From Bacillus sp. SKDU12 (GTDB taxonomy: Bacteria; Bacillota; Bacilli; Bacillales; Bacillaceae), in the NCBI RefSeq assembly GCF_010093085.1, contig NZ_MSRC01000007.1, positions 1 through 64,000 on the forward strand: 64,000 nucleotides of DNA. The letters run 5' to 3'. Below are positions 1 to 7,555 of the stretch, one piece after another; positions within the stretch are counted from its first letter, which is position 1; the number at the start of each line of letters is the position of its first letter. The notes under the pieces are model-generated. The model made no database searches, was not told the origin of the DNA, and saw nothing but the letters and a program-made list of their open reading frames with translations. The position numbers and the translations under genes are program-made.

Positions 1-21
1 TAGCAAGGAGGGTTACAATAC

Positions 22-246
22 TTGAAGGAGAAAGAATTTCAATCGAAGCCGCTGCTAACGAAAAGAGAAAGAGAAGTGTTCGAATTGCTCGTTCAAGATA
101 AGACAACAAAGGAGATTGCAAGCGAGCTATTTATCAGTGAGAAAACCGTTCGAAACCATATTTCAAATGCCATGCAGAAATTAGGTGTGAAAGGGCGTTC
201 GCAAGCCGTTGTTGAGCTTCTTAGAATGGGTGAGTTAGAGCTTTAA
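22..246 (+). CDS. gerE: GerE, LuxR-type late sporulation transcription factor
   Basis: DNA-binding regulator acting in the mother cell at the end of sporulation, where it modulates SigK-dependent coat genes. The 74-residue protein is essentially a bare LuxR/FixJ helix-turn-helix ([11 protein letters not shown], then [18 protein letters not shown], about residues 13-65) with no receiver domain, which is the GerE architecture and full length. It starts at TTG, with AAGGAGG about 10 bases upstream. Its own promoter lies outside the window. A coat gene it may influence (ysnD) lies about 6 kb downstream. Identification rests on near-identity with GerE as remembered. Confidence 0.97.
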   Translation: MKEKEFQSKPLLTKREREVFELLVQDKTTKEIASELFISEKTVRNHISNAMQKLGVKGRSQAVVELLRMGELEL

Positions 247-252
247 TCCTTG

Positions 253-283
253 CCGGTATTCCTTCTTTTCAGGAAGGAGCCGG
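253..283 (+). terminator. possible gerE terminator
   Basis: Imperfect hairpin: outer CCGG/CCGG and inner TCCTTC/GAAGGA separated by a small bulge, just after the gerE stop. The following TTATTGCTGTTT is only moderately T-rich, so termination may be inefficient. Confidence 0.45.
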
Positions 284-490
284 TTATTGCTGTTTATAAC
301 GCTTGAAACCATATTTGGAATGCTGTGCAAAACTTGGATAGCCAGGCAAAAAACAAAAGTTTCTATTATGATGTGTTTGGCCTAAAGTCCGCTATTTCTC
401 TCCAGTGAGTCTTGCATTTTCTTCAAAAAAGAAGGAAAATAGACACGGAACGCTTTGTGCGTAAGAGATCCTTGAGTGAGGGATGGACAA

Positions 491-931
491 ATGATATCAA
501 AACCTTTGGAGCATGTTGCGGATATTGAAAAGTCACTCCGCCACATTGCCGCGATCATTAAACAAAAAGGACGAGAAATCCTTAACCAATATGCGATCAC
601 GCCGCCGCAATTTATCGGCCTGCAATGGCTTTATGAAGCAGGAGATATGACAATCGGCGAACTATCAGGCAAAATGTACTTGGCATGCAGCACAACGACG
701 GACTTAATCGACCGCATGCAAAAAAATGAGCTTGTTGAAAGAGTCAAGGACCCTGCGGACAGGCGCGTTGTCCGGATACACCTTTTACCCGAAGGAGAAC
801 GGATTATCCAAGAGGTTATTACAAAAAGGCAGGAATATCTGCACAACATGTTCGAAACGTTTACAGATGAAGAAATAGCCATCTTCGAAAAATCATTGAT
901 GAAACTACAGCATGAAATGAAGAGAAAATGA
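491..931 (+). CDS. ysmB: YsmB, MarR-family transcriptional regulator
   Basis: Winged-helix MarR-family protein of 146 residues; the ligand and targets are unknown to me. The central winged helix ([23 protein letters not shown], then [13 protein letters not shown] with the family's DxRxxR wing) is intact and is flanked by helices typical of the dimer interface. I chose ATG 491 because GAGGG lies 8 bases upstream; an in-frame GTG at 476 has no usable ribosome site. The stop is 8 bases before racE, so the two are probably cotranscribed. No cysteine-rich sensing motif stands out. Confidence 0.9.
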   Translation: MISKPLEHVADIEKSLRHIAAIIKQKGREILNQYAITPPQFIGLQWLYEAGDMTIGELSGKMYLACSTTTDLIDRMQKNELVERVKDPADRRVVRIHLLPEGERIIQEVITKRQEYLHNMFETFTDEEIAIFEKSLMKLQHEMKRK

Positions 932-938
932 GGCGATT

Positions 939-1757
939 TTGTTGGAACAACCAATAGGAGTCATTGATTCCGGGGTTGGCGGTTTAACCGTTGCAAAGGA
1001 AATCATGAGACAGCTACCAAAAGAAAATATTATCTACGTCGGGGACACAAAGCGGTGTCCGTACGGGCCGCGCCCTGAAGAAGAAGTTCTTCAATATACG
1101 TGGGAGCTGACGAATTATTTACTCGAAAACCATCACATCAAAATGCTCGTGATTGCCTGCAACACAGCAACAGCGATTGCGTTGGAAGAGATCCAGCGCA
1201 GCGTCAGCATCCCTGTTGTCGGAGTGATCCAGCCGGGTGCGAGAGCAGCGATAAAAGTGACGGAAAATCAGCATATCGGTGTCATTGGCACAGAGAATAC
1301 GGTAAAAAGCAATGCATATGAAGAGGCGCTTTTGGCATTAAATCCTGATCTGAAGGTTGAGAACCTTGCCTGCCCACTGCTTGTGCCTTTTGTGGAAAGC
1401 GGGAGATTTCTCGACAAAACAGCAGACGAGATTGTGAAAACATCGCTATATCCTTTAAAAGACACAGCGATTGATTCGCTGATTCTGGGCTGCACCCACT
1501 ATCCCATTTTAAAAGAATCTATTCAGAGATATATGGGGAAACATGTAAACATTATTTCTTCCGGTGATGAAACAGCCCGGGAAGTCAGCACGATTCTTTC
1601 ATACAAAGGGCTGCTTAACCAGTCTCCGATTGTTCCTGAGCATCAGTTCCTGACAACAGGAGCACGTGATCAATTTGCGAAAATCGCAGATGACTGGTTT
1701 GGCCATGAGGTGGGCCGCGTGGAATGCATTTCACTGCAAGAACCGATTAGAAGATAG
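939..1757 (+). CDS. racE: RacE, glutamate racemase
   Basis: Interconverts L- and D-glutamate, supplying D-Glu for peptidoglycan (and for poly-gamma-glutamate in this group); cytoplasmic. The 272 residues carry both catalytic cysteines of the Asp/Glu racemase family, C74 in ACNTAT and C185 in GCTHYP, plus the DSGVGGL loop (D10-S11) that binds substrate. The start is TTG, followed at once by a second TTG codon; the ribosome site is weak (AGGCG), so translation may be coupled to ysmB. A strong terminator follows. 168 also has a second racemase gene (yrpC) elsewhere; this sequence is the racE type. Confidence 0.96.
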   Translation: MLEQPIGVIDSGVGGLTVAKEIMRQLPKENIIYVGDTKRCPYGPRPEEEVLQYTWELTNYLLENHHIKMLVIACNTATAIALEEIQRSVSIPVVGVIQPGARAAIKVTENQHIGVIGTENTVKSNAYEEALLALNPDLKVENLACPLLVPFVESGRFLDKTADEIVKTSLYPLKDTAIDSLILGCTHYPILKESIQRYMGKHVNIISSGDETAREVSTILSYKGLLNQSPIVPEHQFLTTGARDQFAKIADDWFGHEVGRVECISLQEPIRR

Positions 1758-1763
1758 TTTTCT

Positions 1764-1791
1764 CCCGCAACGGCATGTTGCGGGTTTTTTC
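1764..1791 (+). terminator. racE terminator
   Basis: CCCGCAAC/GTTGCGGG 8-bp stem with a 5-base loop, followed directly by TTTTTT. Confidence 0.92.
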
Positions 1792-1810
1792 TGTTTGATG
1801 GGAATTCTTC

Positions 1811-1841
1811 GGTCTATTTCCTAATAAGGCTCGTATACATA
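1811..1841 (+). promoter_or_regulatory. candidate SigE promoter of gerM
   Basis: GTCTATTT-like -35 and TATACATA-like -10 separated by about 14 bases, resembling mother-cell SigE promoters. gerM is a mother-cell sporulation gene, which fits. Judged by eye only. Confidence 0.4.
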
Positions 1842-1871
1842 ATAGTACAAACAGCTTTAGGAGGGAAAAGT

Positions 1872-2969
1872 ATGCTGAAAAAAGGACCTGCAGTCATTGG
1901 TGCCACTTGCCTCACCTCTGTCTTGCTTTTATCTGGATGCGGTTTGTTTCAATCTGATAAGGCAGCTGAGGAAATTGATCCGCCTCAAGACGTTACATAC
2001 GTGAATGATGAAGCGGGGGCCAATTCAAATACAACAGCTGAAAAAACAGGAAGTGAAAAAAGTGATACCGCAAAAGCGGATCAAGCCTCATCCGCAGTCA
2101 TGAGGGAGCTTTATCTTATTGATAAAAACGGGTATGTCGTTGCGCAAACGCTGCCCCTTCCGAAAAGTGAAGGCACTGCCAAGCAGGCGCTTGAATACCT
2201 TGTTCAAGGCGGACCTGTGTCAGAAATCCTTCCGAACGGCTTCAGAGCGGTATTGCCAGCCGACACAGCCGTTAACGTTGACATCAAAAAAGACGGGACT
2301 GCAATAGCGGACTTCTCTAATGAATTTAAAAATTATAAGAAGGAAGACGAACAGAAAATCGTTCAATCTGTCACATGGACGCTGACGCAATTCAGTTCGA
2401 TAGACAAAGTGAAGCTGAGAATAAACGGCCATGAACTGAAGGAGATGCCTGTAGGCGGCACGCCGATCTCAGATGATTTAAGCCGTAAAGACGGGATTAA
2501 TATGGAAACATCCGGCGTGAATGACCTCACTGCAACACATCCGCTCACTGTCTATTATTTGGCGGAAAACGAGAATAGTGAATACTACGTGCCGGTGACA
2601 AAACGAATTGACAATTCGGAAAAAGACGACATCACAGCAGCGATCAATGAACTGGCCAAAGGTCCAAGCAAGGTGAGCGGACTGTTAACGGATTTTAGTG
2701 GAGATGTAAAGCTGGTCAGTAAACCAAAAATGAAAGACGGACGCGTAACGTTAGATTTCAATCAATCTATATTCGGCAGCGCCGATGAAAAGACGAAAAT
2801 GATTTCTTCAGAAGTGCTGAACAGTATTGTGCTGACATTAACGGAGCAGCCCGATATAAAAAGTGTCTCTGTTAAAGTGAACGGTAAATCAGAGCTCGTA
2901 AATGAAAAAGGCGAAAAGCTCACAAAACCAGTCTCCAGACCTTCTCAAGTGAATACGGGTAGTTTTTAA
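1872..2969 (+). CDS. gerM: GerM, sporulation/germination lipoprotein
   Basis: Mother-cell lipoprotein needed for normal forespore engulfment/cortex and later germination. 365 residues: a signal peptide ending in lipobox LLSGC (C23 lipidated), then an acidic, low-complexity linker (about residues 30-78), then two GerMN (sporulation and spore germination) domains at about 85-205 and 235-350, each with the FSNEF/FNQSIF-type strand. AGGAGGG lies 6 bases before the ATG. It is bounded by terminators on both sides, so it is monocistronic. Paired GerMN domains are the family signature. Function is from family knowledge. Confidence 0.95.
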   Translation: MLKKGPAVIGATCLTSVLLLSGCGLFQSDKAAEEIDPPQDVTYVNDEAGANSNTTAEKTGSEKSDTAKADQASSAVMRELYLIDKNGYVVAQTLPLPKSEGTAKQALEYLVQGGPVSEILPNGFRAVLPADTAVNVDIKKDGTAIADFSNEFKNYKKEDEQKIVQSVTWTLTQFSSIDKVKLRINGHELKEMPVGGTPISDDLSRKDGINMETSGVNDLTATHPLTVYYLAENENSEYYVPVTKRIDNSEKDDITAAINELAKGPSKVSGLLTDFSGDVKLVSKPKMKDGRVTLDFNQSIFGSADEKTKMISSEVLNSIVLTLTEQPDIKSVSVKVNGKSELVNEKGEKLTKPVSRPSQVNTGSF

Positions 2970-2991
2970 ATTGAGATTTTTGGTATACTAG

Positions 2992-3028
2992 AAAGAAAGA
3001 GGTTAGCGTTCCGGCTGCCTCTTTCTTT
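2992..3028 (+). terminator. gerM terminator, overlapping a possible rph promoter
   Basis: AAAGAAAGAGG/CCTCTTTCTTT 11-bp stem with a 15-base loop. An extended -10 (TGGTATACT, 2981-2989) sits just 5', so rph transcription could begin inside the hairpin. The T-tract is part of the stem rather than after it. Confidence 0.6.
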
Positions 3029-3079
3029 ATTCAATTCCGGGACAAAAATGGTTTATGTACATATAATCGGAGGTAAAAC

Positions 3080-3817
3080 ATGAGACATGACGGAAGACAA
3101 CATGATGAGCTGCGTCCAATCACATTCGATTTGGATTTTATCAGCCATCCGGAAGGTTCTGTTCTAATAACAGCGGGAAACACAAAAGTAATTTGCAACG
3201 CGTCTGTTGAGGATCGCGTGCCGCCGTTTTTGCGGGGCGGAGGAAAAGGCTGGATTACAGCTGAATACAGCATGCTGCCGCGGGCAACAAACCAAAGAAC
3301 AATCAGAGAATCTTCAAAAGGAAAAATTTCCGGCAGAACAATGGAGATTCAGCGCTTGATCGGCCGTGCGCTTCGGGCAGTTGTAGATTTAGAAAAGCTC
3401 GGGGAACGGACGATTTGGATTGACTGTGATGTCATTCAGGCTGATGGCGGAACAAGAACCGCTTCAATTACAGGTGCGTTTCTTGCGATGTCGATTGCGG
3501 TTGGCAAGCTGATGAAAGCGGGAACGATTAAGACAAATCCGATCACTGATTTTCTTGCTGCGATTTCTGTCGGAATTGATAAGGAACAGGGAATTTTGTT
3601 AGATTTAAATTATGAGGAAGATTCCTCCGCTGAAGTGGACATGAATGTCATTATGACTGGCAGCGGCCGCTTTGTAGAACTGCAGGGAACCGGGGAAGAG
3701 GCGACTTTTTCAAGGGAGGATCTGAACGGTCTTCTCGGACTTGCTGAAAAAGGCATTCAGGAACTGATTGACAAGCAAAAAGAAGTACTGGGTGATTCTC
3801 TGCCAGAACTGAAATAA
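3080..3817 (+). CDS. rph: RNase PH, tRNA 3'-end exoribonuclease
   Basis: Phosphorolytic 3'-5' exoribonuclease that trims tRNA precursors downstream of CCA. 245 residues, full length, with the family core: RHDGR start, [21 protein letters not shown], and [20 protein letters not shown] with the phosphate/metal site. It starts at ATG with GGAGG about 6 bases upstream. The next gene (rdgB) begins about 20 bases downstream and then ysnB, forming a likely operon. The B. subtilis enzyme is active, unlike the frameshifted rph of E. coli K-12. Confidence 0.97.
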   Translation: MRHDGRQHDELRPITFDLDFISHPEGSVLITAGNTKVICNASVEDRVPPFLRGGGKGWITAEYSMLPRATNQRTIRESSKGKISGRTMEIQRLIGRALRAVVDLEKLGERTIWIDCDVIQADGGTRTASITGAFLAMSIAVGKLMKAGTIKTNPITDFLAAISVGIDKEQGILLDLNYEEDSSAEVDMNVIMTGSGRFVELQGTGEEATFSREDLNGLLGLAEKGIQELIDKQKEVLGDSLPELK

Positions 3818-3838
3818 AGACAGAAAGGCTTGATCATC

Positions 3839-4426
3839 ATGAAAGAAGCAATTATTGCGACGCACAATCCGGGAAAAGTGAAGGAATTCAAAGAGATTCT
3901 TGAGCCGAAAGATTATGATGTCAAATCGTTAGCTGAAATTGGCTTCACAGAAGAAATTGAAGAAACAGGCCATACGTTTGAAGAAAATGCAATTCTGAAA
4001 GCGGAAGCTGTTGCCAAAGCAGTGAACAAAATGGTGATTGCTGATGACTCCGGTCTGTCCGTCGATAATCTTGGCGGAAGACCCGGCGTTTATTCCGCAC
4101 GTTATGCGGGAGAACAGAAAGACGACCAGGCAAATATCGATAAAGTGCTCAGCGAGCTGAAAGGGATAGAAAAAGAACAGCGCACCGCCCGTTTCCGCTG
4201 TGCGCTGGCTGTGAGTATCCCCGGCGAGGAAACAAAAACAGTCGAAGGTCATGTTGAAGGGTACATTGCTGAAGAACCGAGAGGAGAATACGGCTTTGGC
4301 TATGACCCGATCTTTATCGTGAAAGATAAAGATCAGACAATGGCTGAACTGACAAGTGATGAAAAAAATAAAATCAGCCATAGAGCTGACGCGCTTAAAA
4401 AGCTGTCTAAGCTTTTGGAGGCATAA
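3839..4426 (+). CDS. rdgB: XTP/dITP pyrophosphatase (YsnA, RdgB/HAM1 family)
   Basis: House-cleaning enzyme hydrolysing non-canonical purine nucleotides (XTP, dITP, ITP) to monophosphate plus PPi. The opening [11 protein letters not shown], the [24 protein letters not shown] catalytic segment (Mg-binding Asp pair) and C-terminal GFGYDPIF and ISHRADAL are all present in order. 195 residues from ATG 3839, preferred because GAAAGG lies 10 bases upstream; TTG 3830 would add three residues but sits against the ribosome site. Named ysnA in older B. subtilis annotation. Confidence 0.94.
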   Translation: MKEAIIATHNPGKVKEFKEILEPKDYDVKSLAEIGFTEEIEETGHTFEENAILKAEAVAKAVNKMVIADDSGLSVDNLGGRPGVYSARYAGEQKDDQANIDKVLSELKGIEKEQRTARFRCALAVSIPGEETKTVEGHVEGYIAEEPRGEYGFGYDPIFIVKDKDQTMAELTSDEKNKISHRADALKKLSKLLEA

Positions 4427-4440
4427 GGGGGAGTTTATAC

Positions 4441-4950
4441 ATGAACGTGCTGATTATCAGTGACAGCCATGGGCTTGAAGAAGAACTCCAAACCATTTCG
4501 AAACGGCATGAAGCAGAAGTTGATCTCATGATTCATTGCGGAGACTCTGAGCTTAAATCAGGGCATCCGGTTTTGGAGCCTTATGAGGTTGTAAAAGGGA
4601 ACTGTGATTTTGCAGGCGATTTTAAGGACGAGCTTCTTCTGACTGCCGGTTCAAAAACAATCTTGGTCACGCACGGTCACCTTCACGGTATAAAACAAAC
4701 TTTGTTAAACGTATACTATCGTGCAGAGGAGCTCGGAGCGGATATCATTTGTTTCGGGCATTCGCACATCGCGGGAAGTGAAGTGCTGCGCGGAAAACTG
4801 CTGATTAATCCAGGCAGCATCCGGCTTCCGAGGGTGCGCAGGACAGAAAGCTATGCTATACTGACATTAGAAAATGATGTTGCGACAGTGCGTTTTTACG
4901 ACCAAACAGGCCATGAAATTGAGGATCTGCAAAACCGAGTCACACTATGA
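4441..4950 (+). CDS. ysnB: YsnB, YfcE-type metallophosphoesterase
   Basis: Putative phosphodiesterase of the calcineurin-like superfamily. 169 residues with the dinuclear metal signature in order: SDSHG (7-11), HCGDSE, GNCD, THGHLHG and GHSH, so the active site appears complete. The natural substrate is not known to me. A GGGGGAG ribosome site precedes the ATG. It is last gene of rph-rdgB-ysnB and is followed by a near-perfect inverted repeat. Confidence 0.9.
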   Translation: MNVLIISDSHGLEEELQTISKRHEAEVDLMIHCGDSELKSGHPVLEPYEVVKGNCDFAGDFKDELLLTAGSKTILVTHGHLHGIKQTLLNVYYRAEELGADIICFGHSHIAGSEVLRGKLLINPGSIRLPRVRRTESYAILTLENDVATVRFYDQTGHEIEDLQNRVTL

Positions 4951-4956
4951 AAATGT

Positions 4957-4984
4957 CATGGGGAAGAAAATTTTCTTCCTCATG
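4957..4984. repeat. 28-bp near-perfect inverted repeat after ysnB
   Basis: Two 14-base arms meet without a loop and match except for one position (CATGgGGAAGAAAA against its complement). It is not followed by a T-run on the plus strand (A-rich instead), so it is an unusual terminator for ysnB, or an operator-like palindrome 20 bp upstream of the tRNA promoter. Confidence 0.6.
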
Positions 4985-5004
4985 AAAAAAATTCTAAAAA
5001 ACCG

Positions 5005-5033
5005 TTGACTTATTGTTGTGTCCCATATATAAT
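5005..5033 (+). promoter_or_regulatory. SigA promoter of the Arg-tRNA
   Basis: TTGACT, 17-base spacer, TATAAT: near-consensus vegetative promoter about 40 bp upstream of the tRNA 5' end. Confidence 0.92.
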
Positions 5034-5072
5034 AAATCTTGTCGCTGATAGTTAAGGCGAAAAACAAAGCAT

Positions 5073-5146
<74 letters not shown>

Positions 5147-5156
5147 TACCAAAAGA

Positions 5157-5191
5157 AAAACCTCAAATCCTTTAAGGATTTGAGGTTTTTT
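5157..5191. terminator. bidirectional terminator of tRNA-Arg and ysnF
   Basis: CCTCAAATCC/GGATTTGAGG 10-bp stem, 5-base loop, T-run on the plus side and an A-rich flank giving a T-rich tract on the minus side. It lies between convergent tRNA-Arg and ysnF. Confidence 0.95.
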
Positions 5192-5209
5192 GCTGTAGAG
5201 TTATGACTT

Positions 5210-6034
5210 TTATTTATTATTTAACGGATCATCATCCAAGCCATCAGCTTTTCCTTCTTTATGCAGGCGGGGTTCTTCTTTTTTCACAGTTTCAGAAATA
5301 TGCTCATTTTCTTCTACAGTTCGTTTTCCGACAACCACTTCATCAGTGACAACCGGTTTTTTCGTCACTTCCAGTTTCTCCTCAACGATTGGAACTCTGA
5401 CCGTTTCTGAATCATTGACAGGAGAAGCGTCCGCTCTGTTTTCATCCACTGGGCGGCGTTCGACATAAATTTCATCATGTCTCACTGGGATGTCCATATC
5501 TCTTTGTTCTGTTTTTACTTCTTTTCCTATCTCTACTTCTCCAGTTTGAATATCTTCCTTATCGACTTTCAGCTGTTCTTCCCGCAACGGCATTGTTTTT
5601 TCTTCTTTCGCTGTATAATCCGCCATTTCATTTGTGCTGGAAAAGCCGCCTGATAGGGCACTGCCGTTATCGATAGGAGCATTTACATCTGCATCCGTAT
5701 CAACGGCTACAAGGAGTTTGCCGTCATCCAGATCCTCTTGATACTTGTCAATTTCTCCAGCCTTGATATCCAAATCTGATAATGTTTTGCTATGTTCTGC
5801 CGTATCATCCATTGTGAAATAATCTTTTAGTTTATCAATAAAAGATTCAGATCCGCTTTCATGTGCATCGACGGCTTGATTGACTTCTGTTCCTGTTCGT
5901 GACTCAAGATAATCTGTATCTCGCCGGCTTGTCACAACAGAAATGTCGTCAGAATCATAACCTTTTGTTAATAAGCCTTCAATCGCTGCGATGGTTTCCT
6001 GCGGCGTTTCATATACACCAACTATATTTTTCAT
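5210..6034 (-). CDS. ysnF: YsnF, general stress protein (GSP17M plus DUF2382)
   Basis: SigB-regulon stress protein of unknown biochemical role. The first 100 residues (MKNIVGVYETPQETIAAIEGL...) resemble the general stress protein 17M fold; residues about 150-260 form a charged, heptad-like DUF2382 domain with alternating Glu/Lys/Val (LREEQLKVDKEDIQTGEVEIGKEV region) related to domains in other desiccation and oxidative stress proteins. Start ATG at 6034 is preceded by AAAGGAGGAG at good spacing; a longer ORF from 6055 lacks a ribosome site. A SigB-type promoter lies about 50-75 bases upstream. No membrane segment or signal is seen. Confidence 0.92.
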   Translation of the reverse strand: MKNIVGVYETPQETIAAIEGLLTKGYDSDDISVVTSRRDTDYLESRTGTEVNQAVDAHESGSESFIDKLKDYFTMDDTAEHSKTLSDLDIKAGEIDKYQEDLDDGKLLVAVDTDADVNAPIDNGSALSGGFSSTNEMADYTAKEEKTMPLREEQLKVDKEDIQTGEVEIGKEVKTEQRDMDIPVRHDEIYVERRPVDENRADASPVNDSETVRVPIVEEKLEVTKKPVVTDEVVVGKRTVEENEHISETVKKEEPRLHKEGKADGLDDDPLNNK

Positions 6035-6084
6035 ATCAATCTCCTCCTTTATCAATTTTGCATTTCATCGTTCATGTTTTTCTA

Positions 6085-6109
6085 ATTCCCGTTGAACTTT
6101 GAAATAAAC
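6085..6109 (-). promoter_or_regulatory. SigB promoter of ysnF
   Basis: Minus strand reads GTTTAT, a 13-base spacer, then GGGAAT, close to the GTTTaa-N13/14-GGGtAt general-stress consensus, and directly upstream of a known SigB-regulon gene. Confidence 0.78.
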
Positions 6110-6146
6110 AAAATTGAAAACATCAGAGGAGTTTCAAAGCTATTGC

Positions 6147-6213
6147 GTGAGACAAAAAAGATAGATAAGATAGCGCCGCCTCTGTACTTTCTAGCCCCAT
6201 AAAAATGTCTCAC
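6147..6213. repeat. GTGAGACA inverted repeat between ysnF and ysnD
   Basis: GTGAGACA at 6147-6154 and its exact complement at 6206-6213, 51 bases apart. The surrounding gap (6110-6340) holds no ORF with a ribosome site. It may be a remnant of a deleted gene; see findings on ysnE. Confidence 0.35.
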
Positions 6214-6340
6214 AGCTTCTTCGTCGTAAACACACTGTTTGAATTTTAACCCCTCATAGCTGCGTTTCCAGTCTCCTCCTCCAGAATGTGCAGGTTATCA
6301 GAACATATTTTACTTCGATAAATCCGTTCTTTTTCTAAAT

Positions 6341-6374
6341 GGAAAAAAGAGCCGAAAACAAAGTTTGGCTCTTG
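6341..6374 (-). terminator. ysnD terminator
   Basis: On the minus strand AAGAGCC/GGCTCTT with a 14-base loop, followed by TTTTTCC. It lies 8 bases after the ysnD stop. Confidence 0.85.
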
Positions 6375-6381
6375 TGTCTTT

Positions 6382-6738
6382 TTAATATCTAAAGCCCCCA
6401 TGTACCCCTGATGCTCCGCTGAAGCCGCCAGCATGCGTTGCTGGAATGCTGACACCGCCAGCGGACGTCGCTGGGATACTAAATCCGCCGCCATGGCCGA
6501 CATAGCCGGCGCCGGCAAATTGCTGTCCGTAAAATCCTGAAGCATATGGAAAAGAGGAGTACATACTGCCGGCAGGGCTTAGCGGGCTGTATGCTTGGCT
6601 GTACGGCTGACTATATCCATAACCTCCGATTGGATGATGGCTTTGCTGGTAAAAGGCAGGGGCAGCCGGATAATATTGCGGCGGAAAACTGGGAAAACCT
6701 AGGGGGAATCCTTGCATGTCAGCTAATGATTTATTCAT
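6382..6738 (-). CDS. ysnD: YsnD, spore coat-associated Gly/Tyr/Pro-rich protein
   Basis: 118-residue low-complexity protein rich in Gly, Tyr, Pro, Ser and Phe ([30 protein letters not shown]), with C-terminal quasi-repeats of a Gly-Gly-x-Ser-Ile-Pro-Ala-Thr motif. No known enzyme domain. Composition is typical of Bacillus coat/crust proteins and the 168 homologue is annotated as a coat protein. Start chosen at ATG 6738, after AAAAGGTGATACG. A SigK-like promoter lies upstream, agreeing with late mother-cell expression. Its terminator is strong, so it is monocistronic. Confidence 0.85.
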   Translation of the reverse strand: MNKSLADMQGFPLGFPSFPPQYYPAAPAFYQQSHHPIGGYGYSQPYSQAYSPLSPAGSMYSSFPYASGFYGQQFAGAGYVGHGGGFSIPATSAGGVSIPATHAGGFSGASGVHGGFRY

Positions 6739-6766
6739 CGTATCACCTTTTCTTTGCAAGATACCA

Positions 6767-6796
6767 TCAATGTATGCTGCAGGATGAATGGAAGTG
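6767..6796 (-). promoter_or_regulatory. candidate SigK promoter of ysnD
   Basis: On the minus strand an AC -35 core lies 17 bases before CATACATTGA, close to the SigK CATANNNTA -10. A coat gene downstream supports it. By-eye match only. Confidence 0.42.
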
Positions 6797-6862
6797 CCTA
6801 TCCGAAATGAAATGATTTGCTAGGTGATATGTCATATTTCAATCTATATGCCGGCGCTAGTA

Positions 6863-6879
6863 TGTTATAAAATATGACA
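6863..6879. promoter_or_regulatory. TnrA box upstream of ilv-leu
   Basis: TGTTATAAAATATGACA matches the 17-base TnrA consensus TGTNANAWWWTMTNACA at every position. It is centred about 200 bp upstream of the deduced transcription start. TnrA represses ilv-leu under nitrogen limitation in B. subtilis. Confidence 0.88.
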
Positions 6880-6976
6880 CATTTCTAGGAAATTAAAAAA
6901 TTCTGGTGTATCCTTGATAGATTAATAAAAAAATTATAAAAACTTATAACATTTGCAATTCCTGATACACCAATGA

Positions 6977-6990
6977 TGAAAGCGTATACA
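6977..6990. promoter_or_regulatory. cre site (CcpA) upstream of ilv-leu
   Basis: TGAAAGCGTATACA fits WTGNAANCGNWWNCAW in full with its flanking A residues. It is centred near -88 relative to the deduced start, the position expected for CcpA activation of this operon. Confidence 0.85.
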
Positions 6991-7009
6991 ATATAGATTG
7001 ATTAATCAA

Positions 7010-7024
7010 AATTGTCTAATAATT
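7010..7024. promoter_or_regulatory. CodY-like box upstream of ilv-leu
   Basis: AATTGTCTAATAATT differs from AATTTTCWGAAAATT at three positions and lies just upstream of the -35. CodY repression of this promoter is well established; other weaker boxes may exist. Confidence 0.5.
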
Positions 7025-7036
7025 TTAAAAATGCTG

Positions 7037-7065
7037 TTGACACTAGGTCCAAAGCGGCGTAATAT
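7037..7065 (+). promoter_or_regulatory. SigA promoter of the ilv-leu operon
   Basis: TTGACA, 17-base spacer, TAATAT. Predicted start near 7072, leaving an untranslated leader of about 480 bases that holds a T-box. Confidence 0.9.
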
Positions 7066-7071
7066 GAGTTC

Positions 7072-7490
7072 AACAAAAGATAAACGCAAGCTTCACAAGC
7101 GAAAAATAATCGCAATGTGATCTGAAAAATGTTTAAAATAATAACCTTCAGGAACAGCTGAAAAGCTGTTTCGGAGGCTGAATATGAAAAGCGCAGATGA
7201 GGATAAGTAGCCTTGATAAAGTTTCCCACAGAGAACCGGGTTAGCTGAGAACCGGCGAAGCTTTACAAGGTGAACTCGCCTCAGAGTGCCAGTCTGAAAT
7301 CTTAGATAGTAGGACCTGGCCGGGTGAACTTGATTCACTCGTTATTAAAGCGGATAGAAATATCCATGAGACGGCCGATTATAGGCCGTAAACAAGGGTG
7401 GTACCGCGGAAAGAAGAGCCTTTTCGCCCCTTTTGGCTATCGCATTCAACTGCGCGGCTGATTGTGGGTGGAAGGGCTCTTTTTATTGAA
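7072..7490 (+). promoter_or_regulatory. T-box leader (leucine) of ilvB operon
   Basis: tRNA-sensing transcription attenuator. The T-box core AAGGGTGGTACCGCGG is at 7394-7409. It is followed by a terminator whose arms (AAGAGCCTTTTC near 7413, GGAAGGGCTCTT near 7470-7482) end in a T-run at 7480-7484. The probable specifier is CTC at 7275-7277 in GAACTCGCC, which would sense uncharged tRNA-Leu. The full stem I region occupies about 7080-7370. Uncharged tRNA pairs with both sites and stabilises the antiterminator. Confidence 0.93.
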
Positions 7491-7555
7491 TAATCAGCTA
7501 TCAAACGAATAAAAAGATGATCTTTAGAGGATGAAATTCAAAGGGAGGAACTAAA

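Noticed and set aside
3929-4381. 150-aa minus-strand ORF opposite rdgB
   Set aside because: Phe/Cys-rich shadow of a conserved enzyme with no start signals.
6246-6545. 99-aa minus ORF near ysnD as a possible ysnE remnant
   Set aside because: It overlaps ysnD in another frame and shows no acetyltransferase motif; it is best explained as a shadow of the low-complexity coat gene.
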